Source: Sporichthya brevicatena (lineage in GTDB: Bacteria > Actinomycetota > Actinomycetes > Sporichthyales > Sporichthyaceae). Taken from it: a DNA stretch of 64,000 bases. A model generated the notes under the pieces. The model ran no database searches, had not been told where the DNA came from, and saw nothing but the letters and a program-made list of their open reading frames with translations. Below, piece by piece: positions 1-7,911 of this stretch. The position numbers and the translations under genes are program-made. Positions within the stretch are counted from its first letter, which is position 1; each line of letters starts with the position of its first letter. The stretch is taken from assembly GCF_039525035.1 (NCBI RefSeq), contig NZ_BAAAHE010000049.1, positions 17,488-81,487 of the forward strand, read 5' to 3'.

Positions 1-110
1 GTCCGGGCCCTTAACGACCCGGAGCCCGGATCGGGCGTTTCCGCCGTCTCCGGGCCCGGGCCCAGGGTCACCGCTTCCGGTGCCTCACATCAGATCCACC
101 TCTGCCAGGT

Positions 111-147
111 CTTCCCGGACAGGCCGGGGGGGTGCCCGCCCGGGAAG
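111..147 (-). terminator. Possible terminator of the chaplin-like gene
   Basis: CTTCCCGG (111-118) and CCGGGAAG (140-147) form a perfect 8-bp stem about 40-80 bp past the stop codon of the chaplin-like gene. The loop is GC-rich and could add inner pairs. There is no U-tract, which is common for actinobacterial terminators, so this is a structural guess only. Confidence 0.35.
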
Positions 148-189
148 AGTGTTCCCGGCGTGAGCGGATCTGAGCTTGTTCCGTCGGTG

Positions 190-1113
190 TCAGCTCTCCG
201 AGCCGACGCGGCGACGCAGGGCGACGCCACCGGCCACGAGGGCCATGCCGAACGGGATGAGCGCGAGGCCGGCCGCACCGGTGTGCGGGAGGGTCGCGCC
301 GCGGACGGCGGAGGGACGGTCCGTGCTCACGCCGAGAACGTCACCGTCGCCGTTGGTGTTGGTCGCCTCGACCTCGCAGGTCGCGTCCGCGTCGCCGAGG
401 ACGGCCAGGCCGCAGACGGTGACCGGAACGTTGGCGTCCAGGCCGTTCAGCAGGTTCAGGCCGGAGACCAGACCGCTGTTCCCGTCCGAGCTGCTGTCGC
501 CGCTCGAGCCGAGCAGGTCGCTGTCGTCGTCGTCGCTGTCGCCGCTGCCGGAGTTCGCCGCACGGACGTCGGCCTCGCAGTCGGCGTTGCCGAGGACGCC
601 CAGGCCGCAGACCGTCACGGGGACGTTCAGCTGCGCGTTGTTCAGCGCGTTCGCGCCGGCAACCAGGCCCTCGTTGTCGTCGGCCGAGGAGGTGCCCCCG
701 CCGCCGCCGCTGTTCGAGGAGCGAACCTCGCAGTCACCCTCGCCACGGGCGAGCAGGGCGCCCACGCCGCAGACGGTGACCGGCACGTTGGCCTGGAGGT
801 TGTTGCCGACGTTGGCGCCCGAGACCAGGCCGCTGTTGTCGTCGGCGGAGGACTTGCCGCTGGAGCCGGAGCCCGAGCCACTGCCCTCGTTCGTGGTCTT
901 CACGGTGTTCTTGCCCTCGCCGACGCCGAGGACGCCCGCGCCACCGACGGTGACCGGAACGTTCAGCTGAACGTCGTTGAGCAGGTTGAGGCCGGAGACC
1001 AGGCCGTTGTTGCCGTCCGCCTTGGAATCGGCGTGGACGGTGGGGGCGCCAAGCACGAGGGCGGCACCCGCGGAAAGGAGCACGGCTCCCTTGACCTTCT
1101 TCGAGGCTCGCAT
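190..1113 (-). CDS. Chaplin-like four-repeat cell-wall protein with LPxTG sorting signal
   Basis: A 307-aa secreted surface protein. An N-terminal signal peptide (about residues 1-28) is followed by four repeats of about 44 aa (roughly 32-75, 90-133, 145-188, 210-253). Each repeat has a GLVSG...N..NVPVTVCG core like the hydrophobic, amyloid-forming chaplin domain, and they are joined by Gly/Ser/Asp linkers. Repeats 2-4 each keep two Cys; repeat 1 has Gly in place of the first and no second. The C-terminus has LPHTG (275-279), a hydrophobic segment and an Arg-rich tail, a sortase substrate signal. A strong GGAGGGG site precedes the ATG. Known long chaplins carry two domains and coat aerial hyphae; four is unusual. 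The surface role is inferred from the family. Confidence 0.8.
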   Translation of the reverse strand: MRASKKVKGAVLLSAGAALVLGAPTVHADSKADGNNGLVSGLNLLNDVQLNVPVTVGGAGVLGVGEGKNTVKTTNEGSGSGSGSSGKSSADDNSGLVSGANVGNNLQANVPVTVCGVGALLARGEGDCEVRSSNSGGGGGTSSADDNEGLVAGANALNNAQLNVPVTVCGLGVLGNADCEADVRAANSGSGDSDDDDSDLLGSSGDSSSDGNSGLVSGLNLLNGLDANVPVTVCGLAVLGDADATCEVEATNTNGDGDVLGVSTDRPSAVRGATLPHTGAAGLALIPFGMALVAGGVALRRRVGSES

Positions 1114-2453
1114 TGAAGCCCCTCCTTCGAGTTCACGTTGGGTCGTTATCAGGGTCAGGTGTGGTGCGGTATTGCTCTTCCGGCCCTGCCCCGTGTGCAG
1201 GACCGACCGGCCTGGTGGCCGTTCGGACGGTCAGCCCAGGGGGCTACCGTCCTGCCGGCTCGGCGCCGACCGCGGCTCCTGCCGCGCTGACGCGGGGCGA
1301 CACTCCCGTTGTCAGAACGCCGATCGGGGCAGGTGCCGTCGTCGTCGGGGTCCTGGCGGACCCGTTCAATGACGACACCGGGGGCTCAACCGACGGGGTC
1401 GTCGGCTGGAGAAGACCGCCCATCACACCTCGGGCGGGTTCACCGACCTTCCCGGCCGCCGCGTGAGCGGCCCGGACAGCCGATGAGACCGAGTAGCCGG
1501 CCACCGCGATGGCGCCCGGAACAACCCGTCCCTCGATTCCATACATGGACATACATTCGCATTCAGGGGTGGGAGCGTTACTGAGGTTGGTTCGGATTTG
1601 CACCAACCCGTACCGTTCCCGCCGCCCGGCACGCCCGGACAACCCGTGAACACCGATCTGTGCTCTCCTCCGCCAGGAGTTGAGGTCCTGTGGACCCGCG
1701 CCCCTGGCCCGATCGCTGCCGAAACCCCCTGCAGCGACGATCCCTACCGCGCCCCCCGCGGCCTCCCACCGAGCCACCGGAGTCTGGCGGCCGGCCGGAG
1801 TAGGACGAGTCGAGCGATTCCCCGCCGCAACCGAGGTTGCGCCGGAGACGACCGCTCGGGTCGGCCCGCACGCGTGCGAGCGCGAAGCGAGGCGCATCTG
1901 CCTGCTCTTCGCGTCCATCGTGCGTTCCTCCCCAGTTCCTTCCGCTCGGGTGAGCGGAGGGGTGCCTCCCCGCCCCGTCAGCCCCTTGTGTCGATAGGGA
2001 TAAAAGGGATTAACGGTGCAAGTGAGGCGATCGGTCTGTTGGAGAGTAGCTGCGCCCAAAAGGGCCTTCCACCCAGCCAACGGAGATGACCGTTCAAAGT
2101 CTCCGGAAACGACCAGAGTCCGTTCGGCCATCAGCGATTACGACAAGTAATCAGAACCCCACCCTCAGTCGATCGGACGACCCCTCCCTAGGCCGTTCGA
2201 CCGGGCATTACTGATCGTGCACCTTCCCCCCCGAATGGCGCAGGGAAACGCGAAAAACTGTGACGTGCCCGTTCCGTCCCAGTACGGGCGTGCCTGTTGT
2301 GGTAACTGTGAGTCAAGTGACTCATGTGACCAGGACCACGCGGCGGTGACGGTCGGGGAGCACCGAATCCGAGGGAGATTACGGTGCGTTAGGCAAAGAA
2401 GGTTCGGCTTCGTCCGATGCGCCCGGACCGGGCGGGGCCCTCCGGGGCCGCCG
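1114..2453. other. 1.34-kb intergenic region with no convincing gene
   Basis: No reading frame here shows the strong third-position G/C bias of the neighbours. The best candidate is a minus-strand frame from ATG 1918 to 1244 (224 aa) with a GGGGAGG site a few bases upstream, or a shorter internal start giving about 100 aa rich in Ala, Thr and Pro. Neither resembles a known family and GC3 is clearly lower than in real genes. The stretch upstream of 1918 on the minus strand has short GC hairpins (such as the CCGCTC/GAGCGG stem near 1945-1958). It probably contains the long leader and promoter of the chaplin-like gene. Confidence 0.4.
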
Positions 2454-3089
2454 TCAGCGCGCTTCGGCGTCCGGGTCCTCGTCCTCGGGGCCGAAGCCGG
2501 CCCACGAGACGCGGTAGGCGCCGGGGCCCGCACCGGAGCCGTCGTCCTCGTCGGCCGGGGCGACGGCGATCAGGTCCGGGGTGAACAACATCGCGCAGAT
2601 CTCCCGGTACAGCCAGTCGGGCTGGGAGATGAACGGCACCCGGGACAGGGCCTGGTCCTTACCGGCGGACTCCATGATGAAGGCGCCGTAGCCGAGCAGC
2701 CGGCCGGGCACCGAGCGCTCGTAGCGCATGTCGGTGACCTTGCCCATCGGCATCATGTCGACCTGCCGCAGGATGATGCCGTGGACGAGCATCACCCGCT
2801 TGTTGGTGATGACGAACCGGTAGAACCACCAGTCGAGCAGCGCCCAGGCCAGGTAGAAGCAGGTGCCGGACCAGGCCAGCCAGATCAGGTCCCGGGCGCC
2901 CGCGGCCGAGGTCGGCAGGGCGATGTCGAGGAACAGCGCCGCGGCGAACCCCCCGAAGAAGACCGCCAGGGGCGTCGCCATCGCCGCGTAGTGGCGGCGC
3001 TGCACGATGACCACCCGCTCCGCGGGCAGCAGGTACTTGCCGACGAGGTACGTCCCGGGCGTCCGGGGCGGGGCGACGGTGGCCGTCAT
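2454..3089 (-). CDS. PH-domain (bPH2) membrane protein
   Basis: A 211-aa membrane protein. Two hydrophobic segments (about residues 37-58 and 67-90) precede a bacterial Pleckstrin-homology domain (about 91-170) with the usual ITNKRVMLVHG start and the basic GKVTDMRYER segment. This is the YdbS/DUF304 group, thought to act at the membrane surface; the ligand is unknown. The C-terminus is an acidic tail. It lies 11 nt behind the small gene at 3101-3286 and is probably co-transcribed with it. Confidence 0.8.
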   Translation of the reverse strand: MTATVAPPRTPGTYLVGKYLLPAERVVIVQRRHYAAMATPLAVFFGGFAAALFLDIALPTSAAGARDLIWLAWSGTCFYLAWALLDWWFYRFVITNKRVMLVHGIILRQVDMMPMGKVTDMRYERSVPGRLLGYGAFIMESAGKDQALSRVPFISQPDWLYREICAMLFTPDLIAVAPADEDDGSGAGPGAYRVSWAGFGPEDEDPDAEAR

Positions 3090-3100
3090 GGCGGACGCCG

Positions 3101-3286
3101 TCAGCTGCTGCCGAGGTTCTCGGTGAACGTGAAGAAGCTGTCGACGAACGAGGTCGTGCCGCCCGAGATCCCGTCCCAGGCGTTCCCGACGGCCTCGGCG
3201 GACCGCGCGGGCTGCTGTGTCAGCGCCACCAGGATGAAGACCAGCAGCGCGAACGCGACGACTGGATGCTTACGCAACGCCGACAC
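3101..3286 (-). CDS. Small single-pass membrane or exported protein (61 aa)
   Basis: This 61-aa protein starts at GTG 3286 with GGGGGAAAG just upstream. Residues 8-22 are strongly hydrophobic, followed by a short polar tail with an Asp/Ser/Phe-rich segment; it could be a signal anchor or be cleaved near ARSAEA. It is not a family I can name. It is the first gene of a probable two-gene unit with the PH-domain protein, so a shared membrane role is plausible but unproven. Confidence 0.6.
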   Translation of the reverse strand: MSALRKHPVVAFALLVFILVALTQQPARSAEAVGNAWDGISGGTTSFVDSFFTFTENLGSS

Positions 3287-3433
3287 GTCTTTCCCCCAGC
3301 GATCGATGGACGCGGATGATCTTGGTCCGAGCGTACACGGGGCACACTACGACAAGACCTCACATGTCACAATGACCACACGAGTAACACGGTCTGTCCG
3401 CGTGGCGCACCGTCGGGGAGCTAGCGTCGGCAC

Positions 3434-4561
3434 GTGTCCAGCCCCTCGTCGGTTGCTGTGGTGGCCGAGTCCCGCCCGGGTGAGCGACGGGTGGCCCTGG
3501 TCCCGGAATTGGCCGGCCGGCTGCGAGCGCGGGGCTTCAGGGTCGCGGTCGCAGCCGGGGCCGGCCTGGCAAGATCATCTCCCGACCTCGCGTACACAAA
3601 CGCCGCCGTTCGGGTGACGCCGGACCCCGTCCCGGGTGCCGACGTTCTGCTCTCGGTGAGGCCGCCACGGCCGGACGACGTCCGCCGGCTCGCCCCCGGC
3701 GCGCTCACCATCTCCTTCCTTCCCGTGCGCGAGGAGCGCGCGCTGGTCGAGCTGCTGCGCGACCGCGGCATCACTGCGCTCTCGCTGGACCTGCTGCCGC
3801 GTACCTCCGCGGCCCAGCCGATGGACGCGCTCACCTCCCAGGCCCTGGTCACCGGGTATCGGGGAGTCCTGGTGGCCGCCGAGCGACTGCCCCGCTTCTT
3901 CCCCGGCTTCGTCACCGCGGCCGGGACGCTGCCCCCGGCGCGGGTGCTCGTCCTCGGCGCCGGGGTGGCGGGCCTCCAGGCGATCGCGACCGCCCGCCGG
4001 CTCGGGGCGGAGGTCGCGGCCTACGACGTGCGGGCCTCGGCGCCGGCGGAGGTGGGCAGCCTCGGGGCGGAGTTCCTCGACCTCGGGCTGCCGCCGCTGA
4101 CCGGCGCCGCCGGGTACGCCCGGGTGATGGACCCCGACCGGGCCGCCCGGCAGGCCGACCTCCTCACCCCGCACGTCGCCGCCGCCGACGCCGTGATCAC
4201 GACCGCGGCGGTCCCCGGCCACCCCGCCCCCGTCCTCGTCACCCGGGCGATGGTCGCGGCGATGCGGCCCGGTTCGGTCGTCGTCGACCTCGCGGCCGAG
4301 TCCGGCGGGAACGTCGAGGGCGTCCGGCCCGGGGTGGAGCAGGTCGTCGGTGACGGCGTCCTCCTCTGGGGCGGGGCGGACGTGCCGAGTCAGCTGCCGG
4401 AGGCCGCGAGCCGTCTCTACGCCGCGAACGTCGTCGCCCTGCTCGAGCACCTCGGGCCCGAGGGCGTGCGCTCCCCCGACCTCACCGACGAGATCCTCGC
4501 CGCCTGCTGCGTCACCCACGCCGGCGTGATCCGGGGCCCGGCCGCGGAGCTGCTGGCGTGA
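3434..4561 (+). CDS. pntA: NAD(P) transhydrogenase alpha-type subunit, domain I only
   Basis: A 375-aa soluble protein matching domain I (NAD(H)-binding) of proton-translocating transhydrogenase, the AlaDh/PNT fold. The RQD loop for hydride transfer is present (R123, Q128, D131), as are the Rossmann motif GAGVAG (175-180) and the mobile-loop Tyr (Y228). In membrane transhydrogenases this domain binds NADH and passes hydride to domain III. It starts at GTG 3434 and its stop overlaps the next start (GTGA, 4558-4561), so the two are translationally coupled. No gene for the membrane domain (PntAB or the N-terminal part of PntB) is present. Confidence 0.85.
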   Translation: MSSPSSVAVVAESRPGERRVALVPELAGRLRARGFRVAVAAGAGLARSSPDLAYTNAAVRVTPDPVPGADVLLSVRPPRPDDVRRLAPGALTISFLPVREERALVELLRDRGITALSLDLLPRTSAAQPMDALTSQALVTGYRGVLVAAERLPRFFPGFVTAAGTLPPARVLVLGAGVAGLQAIATARRLGAEVAAYDVRASAPAEVGSLGAEFLDLGLPPLTGAAGYARVMDPDRAARQADLLTPHVAAADAVITTAAVPGHPAPVLVTRAMVAAMRPGSVVVDLAAESGGNVEGVRPGVEQVVGDGVLLWGGADVPSQLPEAASRLYAANVVALLEHLGPEGVRSPDLTDEILAACCVTHAGVIRGPAAELLA

Positions 4562-5133
4562 GTACGGATGCCGCCGTCGACGCTGTCGCGGCCGCGCTCG
4601 CCCGCGCCCGCCGAGTCGTCCTCGTCCCCGGCTACGGGCTCGCGGTCGCACAGGCGCAGCACGCCCTCGCGCACCTCGCGGGGACGCTGCGCCGGCGCGG
4701 GACGGCGGTCGAGATCGCGCTGCACCCGGTCGCGGGTCGGATGCCGGGACAGCTCAACGTCCTCCTCGACGCCGCCGGAGTTCCGTGGTCGGACCTGCGG
4801 GACCTCGACGGAGTCGAGCTCGCCCGCGCCGACTTCGACGGAGTCGACGTCGCCCTGCTCGTCGGTGCCAACGACGTGGTGAACCCGGACCTCGGCATGC
4901 CGGTGTTCCCGGTGGGACGGGCGCGCCGGGTCGTCGCGCTGCTGCGCTCGGCCGGGCCCGGGTTCGCCGGGGTCGCGAATCCGGTCCTGGCGCGCGCGAA
5001 CGTGCTGCTCGGCGACGCGCTCGAACTACTCCGCGAGACCGAACAGGCGGTCGCCCGCGTCGCCCAGCCCGGGGACGATGTAGCCGACGTCGTTGAGCCG
5101 TTCGTCGAGGCCGGCGACCACGACCGAGACTGA
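4558..5133 (+). CDS. Transhydrogenase beta-type domain III without membrane domain
   Basis: A 191-aa protein containing only the NADP(H)-binding domain III of PntB. It has the [12 protein letters not shown] fingerprint, the [15 protein letters not shown] segment and GANDVVNP, then a shortened GMPVF region. Normal PntB is about 450 aa with several transmembrane helices before this domain; none are encoded here. The homologous fold ends near residue 168. The last residues (about 169-191) are read antisense through the end of upp, so the natural stop may have been lost. With the gene before it, it would make a dI-dIII pair with no proton channel. Whether it catalyses soluble hydride exchange is untested. 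Confidence 0.8.
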   Translation: MSTDAAVDAVAAALARARRVVLVPGYGLAVAQAQHALAHLAGTLRRRGTAVEIALHPVAGRMPGQLNVLLDAAGVPWSDLRDLDGVELARADFDGVDVALLVGANDVVNPDLGMPVFPVGRARRVVALLRSAGPGFAGVANPVLARANVLLGDALELLRETEQAVARVAQPGDDVADVVEPFVEAGDHDRD

Positions 5134-5697
5134 CTTCACGTCAGATCCGAGCGCCTCCTCGACGTGCGCCAGGCCCTCAGGGGCGGCCAGCAGGCACAGG
5201 GCGCACACCGACTCGGCCCCGCGCTCCAGGAGGTACTGCGCCGCCATGACGAGCGTGCCGCCGGTCGCCAGCATCGGGTCCAGCACATAGCACTGCCGGC
5301 CGGACAGGTCGGTGGGCAACCGCTCGGCGTAGGTGCTCGCCAGGAGCGTCCGCTCGTCGCGGACCAGGCCGAGGAACCCGACCTCGGCGGTCGGGAGGAG
5401 CCGCATCATCCCGTCGAGCATGCCGAGCCCGGCCCGCAGGATCGGCACCACGAGCGGCTTCGGCGCCGCCAGGCGAACCCCGGCCGCGGGCGCGAGCGGT
5501 GTCTGCACCGTGACCGGTTCGACCCGCACGTCCCGGGTCGCCTCGTACGCCAGCAGGGTCACGAGTTCGTCGCACAGCAGCCGGAACGTGGGGGCCGGGG
5601 TCGCGGCGTCGCGGAGCGCCGTGAGCTTGTGCGCGACCAGCGGGTGGTCCACCACGTGGGCGCGCAGGGCGCCCGCCGAGCCCGGGGAATCCGACAT
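5026..5697 (-). CDS. upp: Uracil phosphoribosyltransferase
   Basis: A 223-aa type I phosphoribosyltransferase converting uracil and PRPP to UMP (pyrimidine salvage, cytosol). The PRPP loop [10 protein letters not shown] spans about 139-148, and the C-terminus has the [12 protein letters not shown] uracil-binding signature that closes the family. Length matches the usual 205-225 aa. Its 3' end overlaps the oppositely oriented transhydrogenase gene by 108 bp. Confidence 0.95.
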   Translation of the reverse strand: MSDSPGSAGALRAHVVDHPLVAHKLTALRDAATPAPTFRLLCDELVTLLAYEATRDVRVEPVTVQTPLAPAAGVRLAAPKPLVVPILRAGLGMLDGMMRLLPTAEVGFLGLVRDERTLLASTYAERLPTDLSGRQCYVLDPMLATGGTLVMAAQYLLERGAESVCALCLLAAPEGLAHVEEALGSDVKSVSVVVAGLDERLNDVGYIVPGLGDAGDRLFGLAE

Positions 5698-5794
5698 GGC
5701 CGCAGGCTCTCACGGCGGCCGGAGGTTTGCGCCCCTGCCCGGCGGGGCTCGGATCTGTCAGGATCAGGATCACCCGTCGGGTCAGGAGTCGGTT

Positions 5795-6283
5795 ATGCCG
5801 AGCGAAGCGACTGATTTCGCGGTGGTCGTCTATCGCGAGGACGACCGCTGGCAGGCCACCGCGTTGCCTGCCTCGGCCGGCCAGGACCTCGACTCGCTCG
5901 TCGAGGCGACGCAGCGTCAGGCGGCCGACGGGGACGCGATCGGGTTCGTCTCGATCGAGGACGACTTCTTCGTCGCGGTGCGGGTCCAGGGCCCGGACGT
6001 CTCCCTGTTGTTGTCGGACGTCACAGCGGCCGGTGAGTCGCCGGTCGCCGGCGAGGTCCTCGAGGCGCTCGACCTTCCGTTGCCCGGACCCGACGAGGAC
6101 GAACGGGTGCAGCCGGCCGGGAATCTCCAGATCTTCGCCGATCTGGGGCTGTCGGCCATGGAGCTCGGCGCGTTGTGCGACGACCTCGACCTGTATCCGG
6201 ATGAGATGCTCGACAGCATCGCCGCGCGACTCGGCTTCGCGGAGCCGTACCGTCGTGCACTGAATGCCGCGCTGGCCGATTGA
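5795..6283 (+). CDS. tRNA adenosine deaminase-associated protein (first copy)
   Basis: 162 aa, starting at ATG 5795 behind CAGGAG. It belongs to the actinobacterial family found next to tadA: an N-terminal beta-rich half (FAVVVYREDDRW) and a C-terminal helical half (FADLGLSAMELGALCDD...YPDEML). No catalytic motif is evident. It is the first of four same-strand genes ending in tadA and a membrane protein. The role is inferred only from that conserved association. Confidence 0.75.
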   Translation: MPSEATDFAVVVYREDDRWQATALPASAGQDLDSLVEATQRQAADGDAIGFVSIEDDFFVAVRVQGPDVSLLLSDVTAAGESPVAGEVLEALDLPLPGPDEDERVQPAGNLQIFADLGLSAMELGALCDDLDLYPDEMLDSIAARLGFAEPYRRALNAALAD

Positions 6284-6304
6284 CGCTTGCTGGGGAGCGA
6301 GAAC

Positions 6305-6841
6305 GTGGGGTACTTCGCCGCCGTGCTGACCCGTACCGAGGACGGGTGGGACGCCAACGAGATCGATCTCGACGAGATCGATGACCTGACCGACCTCGCC
6401 GACGCGATGCGTGAGTCGTCGGGGGACGCCGATCCGGAGTCGACCTCGCTGCTCTTCTTCGAGCAGGAGGACGCCTGGTTCGCGGTCGTCCGCGTCGACG
6501 GGGAGGAGGACCCGCGGGTCTTCGTCTCCGACAGCGACGCCGTCGGCCACTCGGCCTACGCCGAGATGCTGCTCGAGGCCGCGGGGGGCAGCGGGACCGC
6601 GCTCGCGGTCGAAGAGCTCGACGTCGAGCCCGAGGAGAGCGCCGACGACGACGACGCGGACGACGAGCCCGAGGACCTCGACGCCGGTCCGGTCGGCGAC
6701 ACCGAGCTGCTCACCGACCTCGGCACCGACGGCGAGACGCTGCTCTCCCTCTGCGCGAAGGAAGGCATGCTCCCGTCGGAGATCCTGACCGCGTTGGCGG
6801 AGGCGGCCGGGGCCGGCGAGGCACTGGAGTCCGTGCGCTGA
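6305..6841 (+). CDS. tRNA adenosine deaminase-associated protein (second copy)
   Basis: 178 aa from GTG 6305, preceded by GGGGAG; a TTG at 6287 would add six residues but lacks a good ribosome site. The fold matches the previous gene (GYFAAVLTRTEDGW start, TDLGTDGETLLSLCAKEG...PSEIL end), with an Asp/Glu-rich insert near residues 110-135. Two tandem paralogs suggest a heterodimer or subfunctionalised pair. tadA starts 2 nt after its stop. Confidence 0.75.
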   Translation: MGYFAAVLTRTEDGWDANEIDLDEIDDLTDLADAMRESSGDADPESTSLLFFEQEDAWFAVVRVDGEEDPRVFVSDSDAVGHSAYAEMLLEAAGGSGTALAVEELDVEPEESADDDDADDEPEDLDAGPVGDTELLTDLGTDGETLLSLCAKEGMLPSEILTALAEAAGAGEALESVR

Positions 6842-6843
6842 AC

Positions 6844-7353
6844 GTGGTGCGGGCCGCCTGGGAGCCCGCGATGCGCGACGCGCTCGCGGAGGCCCGTGCG
6901 GCGGTGGCGACCGGCGACATCCCCGTCGGTGCCGTCGTGCTCGACGCCGACGGCACCGTGATCGGGCGCGGCCGGAACCGGCGCGAGGCCGACGGCGACC
7001 CGACCGCCCACGCGGAGGTCCTCGCCCTGCGCGAGGCCGCGGCGGCCCGGGGCGAGTGGCGCCTCGACGGCTGCACCCTCGTCGTCACGCTCGAGCCGTG
7101 CACGATGTGCGCCGGCGCGATCGGACTGTCGCGGGTGACGCGCGTCGTCTACGGCGCGACCGACGCGAAGGCCGGGGCCGTGGAGTCGCTCTGGGACGTC
7201 CTGCGCGACCGCCGGCTCAACCACCGGCCCGAGGTCGTCACCGGCGTCCTCGACGCCGAGTGCGCCGCCGTGCTGTCGGAGTTCTTCGCCGGACAACGCT
7301 TGTCGGGGCCGGGCACCGGTCGAAAGACTGCCGACATGAAGGACGTCTCGTGA
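6844..7353 (+). CDS. tadA: tRNA-specific adenosine deaminase
   Basis: 169-aa zinc deaminase that makes inosine at the wobble position of tRNA-Arg(ACG). The zinc site is H56-A-E58 with P85-C86-x2-C89, standard for TadA/CDA enzymes. It starts at GTG 6844 and its TGA overlaps the next GTG (7350-7353), so it is coupled on both sides. Length and motifs are complete. Confidence 0.93.
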   Translation: MVRAAWEPAMRDALAEARAAVATGDIPVGAVVLDADGTVIGRGRNRREADGDPTAHAEVLALREAAAARGEWRLDGCTLVVTLEPCTMCAGAIGLSRVTRVVYGATDAKAGAVESLWDVLRDRRLNHRPEVVTGVLDAECAAVLSEFFAGQRLSGPGTGRKTADMKDVS

Positions 7354-7706
7354 GCGGCTGGGGACCACCGCCGGCGGAAGAGTCACCCGCCCCACGGAAG
7401 AAGCGGCCCTGGACCGCGGTCCTGCTGGCCGGGATCGGCGGGGTGCTGCTCTCCGTCGCGGCCGCCATCGTGGCCGCCACCGTGCTCGCGCTGCTGGTCT
7501 GGCAGCTGCTGGCGAACATCGTCATGGTGATCTTCGTCCAGGAGCTCGAGTGGTACGGCCCGAGCGTCTACACGGCCGGCGGGAACCTGTGGTGGTACAT
7601 GCTCGGGATCGGCGCCGTGGGGGCGGCAACGTTCTTCGCGGGCATGACGATGCTCGACCGCGCGGGCACTCCCCTGCGCCGTCCCGGACGACGTCGTCCG
7701 GCCTGA
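7350..7706 (+). CDS. Two-helix membrane protein coupled to tadA
   Basis: 118 aa from GTG 7350 overlapping the tadA stop. A Pro-rich cytoplasmic start is followed by two hydrophobic segments (about 24-50 and 80-100) and an Arg-rich tail. Not a family I recognise. Coupling to tadA may be incidental. It ends 25 bp before the tRNA-Ser gene. Confidence 0.7.
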   Translation: MSGWGPPPAEESPAPRKKRPWTAVLLAGIGGVLLSVAAAIVAATVLALLVWQLLANIVMVIFVQELEWYGPSVYTAGGNLWWYMLGIGAVGAATFFAGMTMLDRAGTPLRRPGRRRPA

Positions 7707-7731
7707 CCCACCGCTTGATATCGTCTCCGGC

Positions 7732-7819
7732 GGTGGCGTGTCCGAGCGGCCGAAGGAGCACGCCTCGAAAGCGTGTGATGTGCAAGCATCCGTGGGTTCA
7801 AATCCCACCGCCACCGCCA
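7732..7819 (+). tRNA. tRNA-Ser (CGA)
   Basis: Acceptor GGTGGCG (7732-7738) pairs with CGCCACC (7809-7815). The T arm is GTGGG-TTCAAAT-CCCAC. The anticodon loop CTCGAAA sits between CACGC and GCGTG and gives anticodon CGA. The long variable arm is typical of tRNA-Ser. Discriminator G and CCA are encoded (7816-7819). Its 3' end is the attachment site of the element that follows. Confidence 0.95.
7796..7819 (+). repeat. attL: 24-bp direct repeat at tRNA-Ser 3' end
   Basis: From the T-arm GTTC to the encoded CCA, these 24 bp recur exactly at 17152-17175; sequence diverges on both sides. The tRNA stays intact because the repeat restores its 3' end. It is the left attachment core of the integrated element. 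Confidence 0.92.
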
Positions 7820-7896
7820 ACCCCGGCGACGTTTCCGCAGGTGAGAGCCTTGTGGGACGTCGCCGGAGTCGTTAAATCGGCGTTCTGGTCACGAAA

Positions 7897-7911
7897 GTGG
7901 TCACAGAAACT
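7897..7911 (+). repeat. Left integrase arm-type repeat
   Basis: GTGGTCACAGAAACT occurs here and again at 17012-17026, about 80-150 bp inside each end. A related GGTCAC copy lies at 7887-7892. Such arm repeats flank the core in tyrosine-recombinase elements and bind the integrase N-domain; the role here is inferred from position. The integrase stop codon begins at its last base. Confidence 0.6.

Noticed and set aside
1918-2060. Possible cyclic-di-AMP (ydaO) riboswitch on the minus strand
   Set aside because: A few short GC stems resemble it, but I could not align the conserved paired cores, so I make no call.
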